Positions 1-12,000 of a stretch of DNA of 64,000 nucleotides are shown here, one piece after another. The DNA is from Macrostomum hystrix (taxonomy: Eukaryota > Platyhelminthes > Macrostomidae), in NCBI GenBank assembly GCA_950097015.1, contig CATNEN010000038.1, positions 12,069,001 through 12,133,000 on the forward strand, written 5' to 3'. Within the stretch, counting starts at the first letter, position 1. Each line of letters begins with the position of its first letter. Both the position numbers and the translations under genes were made by a program. Below the pieces are notes generated by a model that did no database searches, was not told the DNA's origin, and saw only the letters and a program-made list of their open reading frames with translations.

Positions 1-272
1 CTCAAACTCTAATTAAATCTGATCACGGTACTCAAAACTCTACTCACATCTGATCACAGTACTCAAACTCTACTCACAACTGATCACAGTACTCAAACTC
101 TACTCACAACTGATCACAGTACTCAAACTCTACTCACAACTGATCACAGTACTCAAACTCTTCTCACAACTGATCACAGTACTCAAACTCTACTCACAAC
201 TGATCACAGTACTCAAACTCTACTCAGATCTGACCGAATTATTCAAACTCTACTCACATCTGGTCACAGCAC
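1..272. repeat. 30-bp minisatellite, truncated by the window start
   Basis: The unit is about 30 bp and alternates ACTCAAACTCTACTCACAAC with TGATCACAGT, with roughly nine copies visible. The same array lies at 58530-59395, where more copies are present. It decays into single-copy sequence near 272. Confidence 0.9.
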
Positions 273-1650
273 ATAAAGTCTTCCTACATCTTATTACTCT
301 GACCGCAAATCCAAACAGTGACTAATTTCGAACTGTCAATCAACAACCAAACAACTTCTCATTCGACCATTCAAAAATTGAAAGCTCTCCTTGGTTTGAA
401 ACAGAATATAATTAAATAAAATATCAATAAGAAAAGATTGACAGAATAAATTTTATTCGACTTGCAATGAGAAGTGCTGATTTACATGAACTACCTATTA
501 GATTTGAAAAGACAATTTTGTCCTGCCTGTCTGAACTGCCACTCCAAGCTTGACCTGAATTGCGCACACGCACAAACAACACACATTACCTGAATGACAG
601 GCACTCAATGTCGGGGGAGGGGGGTCAGTACTTGCCCTTACACCACAGCCAGTTTTGTGACAGCTCAAATTACTGCGTACCTTGGAAACAAGCTGCAAAT
701 ATAATTCATTTTCGTGTACATTCGTATAGCTGCGACAATCTGAACGGAAGTTTGCTGGGGAATCCATGGACCATTTGTACACGAGTGCCCTGTGTGGCGT
801 GTTGGCCCCATCTGTCAGTATCCCATGCAATAAGGCCCAACCCGTGTGTGTGCATGCGTATCTGTCTGTCCTGCTTGTCCCGTTTCTAAGCTTCTAAAAG
901 TGTTTACTGCAGTTGCAAAATGACAACGCTGATTAAAGTGTTTACGAGCAAGTAATGAGATTAAAATCTAAGAAGTTGTTTGTCGGAAAAAGTAACTTCC
1001 GTTAATTTCGTAATCATGTTTCGAAGTAAATAAACTTTACAGAATCTACAGCGCGAAACTAAAAAAATGCTTTAGTTGAAATTAAAGTAAATAAACTTTT
1101 ACACAAGAAACTTCCGTTACTTTTGAAGAAAGTAAGTACCCCCAATTTCAAAAGAAAATCAAAAGCCACGTTTTTGCAATATTCGTTACTTTCTAAAACG
1201 TCTTCTCAACTCCGATCCGAATTTCTTTAAAAAAGGAAACGATATTTCCTGCTAATTTATCAAAATATTCATTTTAACACGATTCGTATTCGCTTTACCG
1301 GAAATTCTCCCAGTTCATTCGTTTCTTAATGTAGTTTAATTTTCGTCCCCCAAATAACGATCTTCTCACCCTACTGGGGAAGTGCTCAAACTAGGGAAGG
1401 CGGGGAGCATGATTCAGCAGGACTGGGCTACAATTTCCCGATCTGATTAAAAGAAAAGAATGCATAATAATCGACTACAGCTGTACACAGTTGTGTGCGT
1501 GGAGACACCTTCTGACTCCTCTCCGAGAAGGAGCTAAAAAAATTCCGTTGCATTGTGACCCGAGAGCTGGTTCTTTTAGTAATTCAATATTTTCTTCTGC
1601 GAACAAGCAGAAGGAATAATCTGGCGCACTGGAAGCAATGATACACTTTT
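273..1650. other. Single-copy AT-rich segment of the duplication, no gene seen
   Basis: Overlapping frames of about 110 codons exist on both strands at 498-889. The two duplicate copies differ here by three base changes that all alter the minus-strand frame, so nothing suggests coding constraint. I see no motif, membrane segment or splice structure that would support a gene. Confidence 0.6.
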
Positions 1651-1651
1651 A

Positions 1652-1688
1652 AGGGTTAGGATTAGGGTTAGGGTTAGGGTTAGGGTTA
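1652..1688 (+). repeat. Short interstitial telomere-type repeat (TTAGGG)n
   Basis: About five to six TTAGGG units, one of them degenerate (TTAGGA), lie far from any visible chromosome end. The right duplicate carries the same run at 60781-60818. Confidence 0.85.
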
Positions 1689-1919
1689 CGGTTTTTAGCA
1701 GAAGGGTTGTGGGCATGTTTTTATTTTGCCCTTAGTGCTAGTGCTAGCTTAGTGTATCAAAAACTTTGGCCGCAAACTTCGATACATTCGCAAACTATTG
1801 CTACCCTAGACAGAGTCAAGCAAAAGTTTGGGAGTATTAAATTACTATCATCCATTCTGCAGCACCATGCATCTTAGGATTTGATAGATTGATATACATT
1901 TTGATTTCTAGATCTACAG

Positions 1920-3030
1920 ATAGATATAGATGGATAGATAGATAGATAGATAGATTCATTGATTCATAGAATGATAGAATGATAGATTGACAGACTGATA
2001 GACTGATAGACTGATAGATTGACAGACTGATAGACTGATAGATTGATAGATTGATAGACTGATAGATTGATAGATTGACAGATTGACAGACTGATAGACT
2101 GATAGACTGACAGATTGACAGACTGATAGACTGATAGATTGATAGATTGAAAGACTGATAGATTGATAGATTGACAGATTGACAGACTGACAGACTGATA
2201 GACTGACAGATTGACAGACTGATAGACTGATAGATTGATAGATTGATAGACTGATAGATTGATAGATTGATAGACTGACAGATTGACAGACTGATAGACT
2301 GATAGATTGATAATTGATAGACTGATAGAATGATAGATTGACAGATTGACAGACTGATAGACTGATAGATTGATAGATTGACAGATTGACAGACTGACAG
2401 ACTGATAGACTGACAGATTGACAGACTGATAGACTGATAGATTGATAGATTGATAGACTGACAGACTGACAGACTGATAGACTGACAGATTGACAGACTG
2501 ATAGACTGATAGATTGATAGATTGATAGACTGATAGATTGATATATTGACAGATTGACAGACTGATAGACTGATAGACTGACAGATTGACAGACTGATAG
2601 ACTGATAGATTGATAGATTGATAGACTGATAGATTGATAGATTGACAGATTGACAGACTGACAGACTGATAGACTGACAGATTGACAGACTGATAGACTG
2701 ATAGATTGATAGATTGATAGACTGATAGATTGATAGATTGATAGACTGACAGATTGACAGACTGATAGACTGATAGATTGATAATTGATAGACTGATAGA
2801 ATGATAGATTGATAGACTGACAGACTGACAGACTGATAGACTGACAGATTGACAGACTGATAGACTGATAGATTGATAATTGATAGACTGATAGAATGAT
2901 AGATTGACAGATTGACAGACTGATAGACTGATAGACTGATAGATTGATAATTGATAGACTGATAGAATGATAGATTGACAGATTGACAGACTGATAGATT
3001 GATAGATTGATAGATTGATAGATCGAAAGC
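1920..3030. repeat. GATA/GACA/GATT composite tetranucleotide array
   Basis: About 1.1 kb of GATAGATTGACAGACT-like permutations of four-base units. It leaves a long minus-strand open frame of repetitive L/S/V/Y/Q residues, which is a composition artefact. The copy at 61020-61850 is about 280 bp shorter. Confidence 0.95.
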
Positions 3031-3955
3031 GTTTAGCCCAGCATTTAGAGTATGGATATTCTGTATTTCGAATCTTAGCCCATAGGAAAGATTCGAATCT
3101 CACAGAGAATTTATTATCCAGTGGTGTACACGTAGATCAATTTATAAATTGACAGGTAAAAAGCTGATTGATTACGAGAACAAGAAGCACTAAAAAACAG
3201 CACTGACTTACCTGACACTGACAACGGCAATAAAGTTTGTCCAGGCAACACAACAATCCGATAGCTTTGTGAGAGCAGGGCTTACAACAACAGACACGAG
3301 CTGTCCCTGGTTTAGCTCCTTACTAATAAATAGACTATTTATTAAAAGCTTACAAGAACTGTTGTGTATTCACACGCTGATTTTGCTGTTTAACAGTTCG
3401 GAATCAATTTGATTGGCTAAGAAATTATTCATTTTTAGATTTCGGCTTTTCGATATTTTAGATTTCGTGCTCGCTACTATTTGAAGTAGTGCAAGGGACA
3501 TGTTATTTACTTAATAAAAAGTAGAGAAAACTTTCGTTTGATTTTCAATTGATTGATTAACAGTAGAAGTACCAAGGAGGAGGGAAATTCCTCCCCCCCC
3601 AACAATGATTCTTGCTGCACCCGAATGGAGCAACGCAAGCACACGAAACTCAAGAACACGGGCCAACTTTTCGTTGCACATCTTCTGAAACAAGAATCAA
3701 GTCGCCAGCTCTTCAGACCGTCAAGATATTCACTGATTCTGGCCGAAGGTCAGATTTTTCCAGTCACCCGAATGTGCCTGCATCATCTCCGTCTTCGGTG
3801 GTCACCTACCTTTATCTAGACCTTCAAGGACTACTACAACAGGTGGAACTAGGCCACTATATGGACACCCTGACGCGAATTTCTCCAAGTTTACTGATTA
3901 ATTCCCTTCCCTTCGGAATAAAAAGGCGTCCTACTTCTAATCTACATAAGAATAT
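3031..3955. other. Segment between arrays, contains a 56-bp dispersed core
   Basis: No convincing gene. Positions 3765-3820 are repeated at 62601-62656 and, inverted, at 33413-33468, so this segment belongs to a dispersed repeat family. Open frames read through it into the following tetranucleotide array and differ between copies. Confidence 0.6.
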
Positions 3956-3957
3956 TC

Positions 3958-3994
3958 TGCCTATCAATCTATCAATCAATCTATCAATCTATCT

Positions 3995-4038
<44 letters not shown>

Positions 4039-4215
4039 ATCTATCAATCAATCTATCAATCTATCAATCAATCAATCTATCTATCTATCTATCTATCAAT
4101 CAATCTATCAATCTATCTATCAATCTATCTATCAATCTATCAATCTATCTATCTATCAATCTATCTATCAATCAATCTATCAATCTATCTATCAATCAAT
4201 CTATCAATCAATCTA
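3958..4215. repeat. TCTA/TCAA tetranucleotide array
   Basis: Alternating TCTA and TCAA units for about 255 bp. The copy in the right duplicate (62795-63105) has a different unit order and is longer. Confidence 0.95.
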
Positions 4216-4900
4216 AAACCTATCTTTCAGTCCATAACATAATATAGATATCTACTCGTATTCCGTTTTCGTTTCCAACGACAATATTTATTTACACATG
4301 TAATGAAGAAAAAAACTACTTATATATTTTAAGCATAAAGTACAAACATATTGAGAACTGGTAGTTAAAAATTCTAAATCTTTTGTTAAAACCACAATCA
4401 GAATATATAAGACAAGTTTGTTAAAAAATTATTCGAAAACACTTACCATCACTTGTATTTACTTGTAGTAATAGAGAAAATGTTATGTTTTTTACAGCCG
4501 CAGAAACTGGGTCTTAAGTATTTTTATATTATATAGTTTTCTCTCGGCATTAGCCCGAACCCGTTTTCGCAGAAAATGCAGACACGCGCCAAATGGGTCA
4601 GTCCTGCTTCGGTTTGGCATTGTGCAAATATCAATGGGCTGTTTTTTAGCGATGAACATTGTTCCTTCAACTTTGCTCAACCAACTCAAAAGTGTACTCG
4701 TCTACTCAAAACAACTAGAACAGCTTGTGGGGGAGGCTTCTGTTTGGTTGAATGTACATCAAATCAGTAAGTGACGGACTGCAGAAAAATAGCATTTTAA
4801 CAACCAAAGCAGAGTTTCTCACTTGACTATAAAAGAAAAAATATTTTACATGAGAACCGTTCATGTTAGATAAGAATCTAACCTGTTTTCTATCGAAACT
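4216..4900. other. AT-rich single-copy segment, no gene seen
   Basis: Nothing recognisable on either strand. It is repeated nearly unchanged in the right duplicate up to about 63760. Short open frames around 4492-4770 overlap each other on opposite strands and have no homologous look. Confidence 0.5.
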
Positions 4901-4904
4901 CTAA

Positions 4905-5215
4905 CCTGTCAGATATGAATCTCACCTGTTAGATATGAATCTCACCTGTTAGATATGAATCTCACCTGTTAGATATGAATCTCACCTGTTAGATATGAAT
5001 CTCACCTGTTAGATATGGATCTCACCTGTGAGATATGGATCTCCCCTGTTAGATATGAATCTCACCTGTTAGATATGAATCTCACCTGTTAGATATGGAT
5101 CTCACCTGTGAGATATGGATCTCACCTGTTAGATATGAATCTCACCTGTTGGATATGAATCTCACCTGTTAGATATTAATCTCACCTGTTAGATACGAGT
5201 CTGACCTGTTCTGCA
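4905..5215 (-). repeat. 20-bp minisatellite with GT...AG unit
   Basis: About 15 copies of a 20-bp unit. Read on the minus strand each unit is GTGAGATTCATATCTAACAG, so every junction has the form CTAACAG|GTGAG, like a 3' splice site fused to a 5' splice site. The same array starts near 63765 and runs off the window end. Confidence 0.95.
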
Positions 5216-5685
5216 TTAAAACTCTAGCCTGTTAGATATGAGTCTCATGTGTTCTAATGAATTTCTAACCTGTTTGATATAAACTGTCAAGTAGCTTTTC
5301 TATGAAAGGCAAATACCTTAGATACTTCTTAGACAATCGACCTAGATTTTTGAAAGAACAAATTTTTACGCTTTTGTTCACTCACTTCCATTGATTTTTC
5401 CAACGACAAAATCGTACACTTACACTCTACACTCTACACTACAGACCAGTTTTGACCAGATTGAAACGAATAAATTTATACGATCATTTACAGGCCAGAT
5501 TTAATATAATTTAGCGAGTCACTCCACTTGTATCCAAATGAATTAGGATATTTCTTGTCGAATTGATTATTTAACAATTAATACGATTTAATTACTAAGG
5601 GAGACTAAGAAAGAGAGAGAAGGAAAACAAAAATACTGAGGTAGAAGGTGTACGGGAGAGAATGGGAGAGAAACTCTATGTATGA
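5216..5685. other. AT-rich spacer, no feature seen
   Basis: No open frame, tRNA-like fold or repeat was recognised, apart from a short purine-rich stretch (about 5600-5690) leading into the minisatellite that holds the BEL/Pao element. Confidence 0.5.
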
Positions 5686-5689
5686 GACA

Positions 5690-5781
5690 GGGGTAGAATG
5701 GTCTAGAGGTAGAATGGTCTAGGGGTAGAATGGTCTAGGGGTAGAATGGTCTAGGGGTAGAATTTTCTAGGGGTAGAATGG
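5690..5781. repeat. 17-bp minisatellite, 5' flank of the BEL/Pao insertion
   Basis: About five copies of GTCTAGGGGTAGAATGG. The same unit, with a GGGGAAG variant, resumes immediately after the element at 12551, so the element split one array. The last five bases, AATGG (5777-5781), are the target-site duplication. Confidence 0.9.
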
Positions 5782-6035
5782 TGTCGGATTCCCGAATCCT
5801 CCATATGCTATTACAAAGTACGCAATCTTTATATATTCATATATATTCATTTGCATTAGTCTGCCCCAATTCTCGTTCACTACGTTTGAACCATAGACAA
5901 ACTCCAAGCTTCCACTGTACTCTATAACTCGTATTATCAATAAAGCAAGCGCGGGGCTTTGCCCCAAAAGAGAAACTTTCTACCTTACCACAGCAGCAGC
6001 AGCATATCCGTTTATATTATTGTCACTGCCTGACA
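5782..6035 (+). repeat. 5' LTR of the BEL/Pao element
   Basis: 254 bp, identical by eye to the 3' LTR. It contains a TATA-like AT run near 5830-5845, an AATAAA at 5939-5944, and just after it a GGGGC-TTT-GCCCC hairpin (about 5952-5966). These are plausible promoter and polyadenylation elements. Confidence 0.95.
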
Positions 6036-6038
6036 ATT

Positions 6039-6054
6039 TGGTAGCAGAGCGTGG
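6039..6054 (+). other. Putative primer-binding site (initiator tRNA-Met type)
   Basis: TGGTAGCAGAGCGTGG begins three bases after the 5' LTR. It matches 14 of 16 positions of the complement of the conserved 3' end of eukaryotic initiator tRNA-Met (ending CTGCTACCA). The tRNA assignment rests on remembered consensus, not on a search. Confidence 0.6.
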
Positions 6055-6094
6055 TTTACAAGCCTGCCTACGTGCCCGCCTGTGATCCACAAAC

Positions 6095-9000
6095 ATGTCC
6101 AGCCTATGCGCATTCGTTAGCACGACCGCCACGTGCTCTGAGACATGCCTAGCTCAACAGCACAGCAAGGAAAAGCTGCGCTGCCAGTACTGCCATACCG
6201 TCATATGTCGCCGTTTCGCTGACTCAGCCTTCTCTCCTAAGGGATCGGCCAGTAAGGCGGTGTTCGACCTTCTCCTCTCTCGACTCAACGAGGCCTTGGA
6301 CTCAGCCGGCCCGCAGCCCGTCTACAAATGCCCTCTCTGTCCCTCCTCGGACGGCTACTCAGCGCCCTCGCTCTACGAGCAGCTGACAGCCCAGGGACTC
6401 ATGCAGGTGGACCTTCGCGACAAGCGTCCAACGCACTTCAAACGTAGCGGCCTCCAGCACGGCATCCGGGCCTCCGGCTCTGAGGAGGGAGTGGAGAGCG
6501 CCTCCACACCAGAAGCCCGCGACCCAGGCCACGTGAACAACGACGGCGGCAGCCAGCGACGCAACAGCGCCAATCCTGCGACTACATCAGCACAGCCAGC
6601 CTCCCATTCTGCCTGTGCCACTCCGCGGCCCACTACTACAGATCCCGCAGCCGCGCCCGCACACCCTGGCTTCTTCCCACGGTCCAGCCCATCCTACGCA
6701 CCCGGCGCAGCGCCCGCTGTCTCTCAGGACTGCATGCAGCAGCTCCTCTACAGCTTGACACAGATGATGCAACAGAACCAGCAGATCCTGCTGCAGGTCC
6801 AGGCCCAAGCGTGCCAGCCTTCTAACTCATCCGTTCCAACCCAACCGGCTCCACGACCCAACTTCTCGGGCGACAGCGTCCTTCGCAACGTCCAGCTCCA
6901 AACGTTCGACGGCAGCGACCCCGCCAGCTTCCCAGCCTTCTGGAGCTCCTTCAACTACCGAGTCGACAGCACCAGTTACTCGGATGTGGACAAGTTCGAG
7001 ACCCTACGAGGCCTTCTCAAAGATGCTGCGCTCAAGAAGCTCGGTGGCCTCAACGCCTGCCAGCCCGGCGCGTACAAGGAGGCCCGTCGCATCCTCGAGC
7101 TCAACTATGGCGACCTGCAAGAGCAGAAGAGCGTCTGCTACCGTCGTCTCCTCGCCATGCCGCGTCTGCGTAGCATCGAGTACGAGAGCCTGGAGGACTT
7201 CGCCGACGTTCTCCGTCTCACCATCGGACAACTCAGTCGACTAAACGAGCCGGCAGCCGCCATGGACGCCTACGCTTTCGCCTTGTGGCCCAAGCTACCG
7301 AGCGCCATGCAGATGGATATCCAAGAGGCGCGCATCAAGGGTTCCAAGACACCCATGCCCACCATGGCCGAGCTACAGGACCACCTCGACACCAAGCTGC
7401 GAGCGCTCCGAGCCTCCATTGCCACTGCCGAGCCTGCAGCGATCCCGTACGCCGGTGCTAGTCTCGTCAACGCAGCTTGCCATACCAAAGACATCTTCAA
7501 AACTGAGCAACGCAACTCCAGACCTAGCTGGGACCCTCCAGCTCGCGACAACAACAGTCGACTAACTCGCCGACGCGACGCCAATTGCGTTTTCTGCGAC
7601 AGCGACACCCACGCTGCCTCCCACTGTGGTCGCGTGGTCAAGCCAGATGAGCGACTGGACATCGTCCGACGCAAGAAACTCTGCTTCAACTGCCTGCGAG
7701 CGCACGAGGTTCGCAACTGCCCCTCGCGCTTTCGCTGCCAGGAGTGCAAGGCCAAACACCACACTTCCCTGCACGGTGCCAGCACCCTGGAGACTAAGCC
7801 AGCTCACAAGACTGTGTCTACGCGACAGTCCAAAACTAACTCACACCTCAACGCCTCCAGCGGCACGACTGCCATAGCCGATTCCGAAAGTGCGCCTGTC
7901 AATGCCATCTCCTGCATCTCCTCAACCCAGGACCAACAGTTGAGCTCCACCATCATGGCCACCTTCGCCACAGCTGCCGTCAACCCCGTCAACGGTGCCT
8001 CTGTCAAGGTGACAGCCCTCATCGACGGCGGCTGCAGCTACACGTACCTCAACAATGACATTGCTCAACGCCTCGGTCTCAAGTCGCTCGCTAGGCTGAG
8101 CCTCGACAGCTCCGCTTGCCACGCCGACACCCGCCGTCGCATCCATGCCGACATTGTCCGACTTGAGCTCGCTGCGGCCGACGGCCGCCGCATGCCATTG
8201 AAGGTACTCTGCGTGGAGAAGATCGCTCCAGCTATCCACGTACCAGCTACGAAACTGCCCAGGGACGTCCAGGCTAGCCTCGCTCACGTTCCGTATGGTA
8301 TCGCCAACTTACCTCCTGCCAGAGACGAAGAGGTACATCTCGACCTGCTCATCGGCAACGACTACGCCCAGCTGCTGATCGGACCCAGCATCGGCGCCAT
8401 CCCGCTGCGGCCCAGGCTCACGGCCCACCTCACCCCGTTCGGCGCCATACTGAGCGGCTCCCTCGGAGACGACGAGCATCACAGCGGCAACAGCCACCCT
8501 CGCGTCATCGGCAACACTCTGCTCTGTAATAGCCATCCGACGAACCTGGAACAGCTGGTAGACCGGATGACCAGCCTTGAGATCCTTGGCCTGCAGAAGG
8601 ATGTGGGGCGAGTAAACCTTCAGGATGACGCGCTCACCATCCGCCTTCTCGAGAGCGTCACTCGCCAGCCAGATGGACGCTTCTCCGTCGCCCTGCCCTT
8701 CAAGCCTGAGGCAGAGCAGCTACCCACCAACTTCAGCCAAGCCTTTGGACGCGCTCAAGCGACCCACCGCAGACTGACGCTGGCCCAACGCGAGCAATAC
8801 TACGCAGAGTTCAAGAAGAGAAAAGAGGAAGGTGTTATTAAGATCGTGGACGGAGGCAAGCCTGCAGGGTCCATAGTACACGTGCTCCCACACTTTCCAG
8901 TCGTCAAGGAGTCGTCCAACACCACCAAGATCCGGCCAGTAGTGGATGCTTCCGCTCCCACATCACTTGGTGGCCGCTCCCTCAACGACCTGCTGGAAAC

Positions 9001-12000
9001 CGGGCCTAACTTACTCACAAGCCTCCTGCAAGTGCAACTACGTCTCCGCATCTTCCGGTATGCCTGCATCAGCGACCTGCAGTCCGCCTTCTATCAAATC
9101 GCCGTCCACCCTAGCTGTCGTGACGCGCTCCGCATCATTCTGCCGAAAGACATCAGCAAGCCACTGACCCAGGATAACTTCCAACTATGGCGGTTTACCA
9201 GAGTCGTGATGGGAGCCAGCCCGTCTCCATGGATCCTTCTCGCCATCATTCACAAGCTCTGTCTGGACGCCTCCCAATCCTGCAACTTCGGTCTCACAGA
9301 CAATGAGGTGGAGTCGATTCCATCGGGCCTGTACGTGGACAACTTGGTGCAGGGCTACGACGACAAAGGGACAGGCCCTCGCCTGATCAAGGGCCTTCGC
9401 TCGCTGTTCAAGTCTGCCGGATTTCATCTGCGGGAGTTCGCTGCCAATGACTCCGACGCTCTGAAGGAGCTCCCTAGGGAGGACCGAATCTCAAGTCCCT
9501 CCGTTCAGTGCCTTGGCATCTCCTGGGACGTTCAACAGGACACACTGCACTTGAGCAAGCCGGAGATCCCTGCGGACAGCGCCCTCACCCGGTCCAGTCT
9601 CCTCAGCGCGATCTCGAAGCCTTACGACCCGTTCGGCTGCGCGGCTCCGCTTCTCCTCGCCGGACGCCTGCTCTACAATGCCGCCTTCGACTCAGGTGAC
9701 CCGTGGGACAAGCCTGCTGACTCGGACACCATCAAAGCCTGGAGCAAACTCCGAGAGGACTTCATCCAGATTGACCGCATTGCCATACCACGTCGCTGCA
9801 TCGAAGACCGTACCAAGCCCTGTCGTCTTGTCATCTTCAGCGACGGATCACCGCAAGCATATGGCTTCGCCATCTACCTGCAACAGGAACTGAACGGCCA
9901 TACCATCTCCAACCTGATCCATGCCAAGGCCCGTCTCGTCCCGGCCAGGAAGAAGGGTATGTACATCACTGTGCCACGCATCGAACTCTGGGCTGCGCTT
10001 ATCGCCAACCGGACGGCCTCGATCGTCCGCGACATACTGACGCCGGCCGTCAACATTGTCGGTATCACGCACTACATCGATAGCCAAATCGTCCTGTACT
10101 GGCTTCAAAATGGCACCAAGCTTCGCCCCTACGAAGGCCGTCGGGTTCAAGAAATTCGGGACTCGGACCTCACCAGCGACCGCCGTTACGTGCCCACCAA
10201 GGAAAACCCGGCGGACTACTGCACCAAACCACTAGACCTGGCACACCTGCTCAGTTCCAACTTCCTCAAGGGGCCCAGCTTCCTCGAGCTCCCCTTTGAT
10301 GCCTGGCCTTCTTGGACCCCGCCCGCTGTGGACGTCAGCCTCCTAAAAAACACGCCGTCGGCAACAGTTAAACACACCCAATCGAACAATCTTCTTGCCT
10401 TCGCCGCGAAAATCTCTATGACGCCGCCTGCAGGAATGGACATAACACGCTACGGCCGCCTGAGCACTTTGCTTGGTGCCACCGCCTACGTTATACGCTT
10501 CGCCACTCACAGCAAAGCCAAGGGAATCCCAAACACATCCGAGCGCGAAGCGGCTCTTCTCCTCTGGGTCAAGTACGTGCAGGAGCTTCACCATCCAAAG
10601 ACACTAGCAGCCTTTCGTTCCAACAACCCAAAGGCGTGCAAGTTGATTCACCAGCTCGACCTCTTCGAGGACCACGACGGTCTTCTCCGCCTCGGCTCTC
10701 GGATGGCCAACGCCACTCTCAGTGTGGACGCTCTTCACCCGTTCCTGCTTCCGCCAGACAGCCGCCTCAGCCACCTGCTCATCCTACACATTCATCAGCA
10801 GGAAACGCACGCTGCGGCCTCGACTGTCCTTAGTCGTCTACGGGAGCGTTTCTGGGTTCCTCGCGGCCTCTCCACCGTTCGAGCGGCCCTTCGCCACTGT
10901 CTAGACTGCCGGAGCTCCAAGGCGCCTACACTCCCTCGACCACCTCACGGTCAGCTCCCGTCGGAACGCCTGGATTCAAGTCAACCTGCCTTCAGCTCCA
11001 TTCTGGTGGATCAACTCGGACCCATCCATACGTTCGATTCCAAAACCCTCATCGTTGTCAAGCGCTGGGCCCTCGTGATCTGCTGCGCCGCAAGCCGAGC
11101 CGTCCACCTCGAGTACCTGTACGACTACTCCGCTGATGCGGTTCTCCACGCCTTCGAGCGCTTCTGGGCCAGACGCGGATTGACTGAAGGCACCATCTTC
11201 CTCGATCAGGCCACCGCCTTTCAAGCAGCTGCGCGAGTCGTCGATGGCCTCCTCGCACCAGCCTTCCAGCACAAGCTCTATCAAGATCTTCAGCCATTCG
11301 CCGCCTTTAGAAAGCTGCGGTTCAGATTCGCTCCAGTTCGATCGCCATGGCACCAAGGAGCGGTGGAGCGTCTGGTTGGCCTCACGAAGGCGAGCTTGCG
11401 ACCCGCCCTCTGGCGGCGACGGATTACCGATGACGAGCTACGGACGCTGCTGTGCAAAGTGGAGGCCGTCCTCAACTCGCGCCCGTTGACGGCCCTCAGC
11501 AGCGACCCCAAGGACCCAAGGCCTTTGACTCCCACCGACATCGTTGCCCCCAGCCCTCGGCTAGATCTTCCAGCCGCAACCGACCACTTTATCCCGGCTC
11601 CCGGACAGCCACCTGCGGAGTGGCTCCGCGCGCTCTACCGCCGTCGGGAGCAGATCATCGACAGCTTCTGGGAGAGGTGGCGCCGCGAATACATTCAGCA
11701 CCTGCGGTCCACCCACCTGCAAGAGCGGCGGCGAACTGGCTGCGCCCCCGAAGGGCCTCGCGTCGGACAGCTCATGCTGCTGGCCGACACCACGCCGCGC
11801 TCTTGCTGGAAGACCTGCCGCGTCCTGGCCGTGCATCCTGACTCCGCTGGTGTTGTCCGCTACGTTACAGTTATCACCAGCACGGGTCACGAATCTCAGC
11901 GTGCCATCAGCCACCTCGTACCGCTGGAGGCTGATATGGCGCCTACATGTACATCAGAGAATGACGGGGCCGGCTCGAAAGACCAGCAGCCGCTTACACC

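Larger units (their letters stand above)
1..5165. repeat. Left copy of a >5.2-kb direct duplication
   Basis: This stretch matches 58709-64000 in the same orientation, including its order of internal blocks: 30-bp array, unique 1.3-kb segment, telomere-type repeat, GATA/GACA array, a 0.9-kb unique segment, TCTA/TCAA array, unique segment, and 20-bp array. Outside the arrays I noticed only about a dozen base differences and a few small indels, for example a 17-bp insertion in the right copy near 62010. The arrays differ in length. The match reaches both window edges, so neither outer limit is visible. It may be a segmental duplication, a large repeat family or an assembly duplicate. Confidence 0.9.

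Noticed and set aside
498-889. Overlapping 110- and 109-codon frames conserved in both duplicates
   Set aside because: They are conserved only because the DNA is duplicated. The few differences change amino acids, and no domain or splice context supports a gene.
1964-3103. 379-codon frame rich in Leu, Ser, Val, Tyr and Gln
   Set aside because: It is an artefact of the GATA/GACA array. The duplicate copy at 61085-61921 has a different length, as expected for non-coding slippage.
4905-5215. CRISPR array (regular short repeats)
   Set aside because: Units are contiguous with no unique spacers, and the context is eukaryotic, so this is a minisatellite.
6373-11914. Many antisense and shifted frames inside the BEL/Pao Gag-Pol
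   Set aside because: They are shadows of the GC-rich Pol coding sequence.
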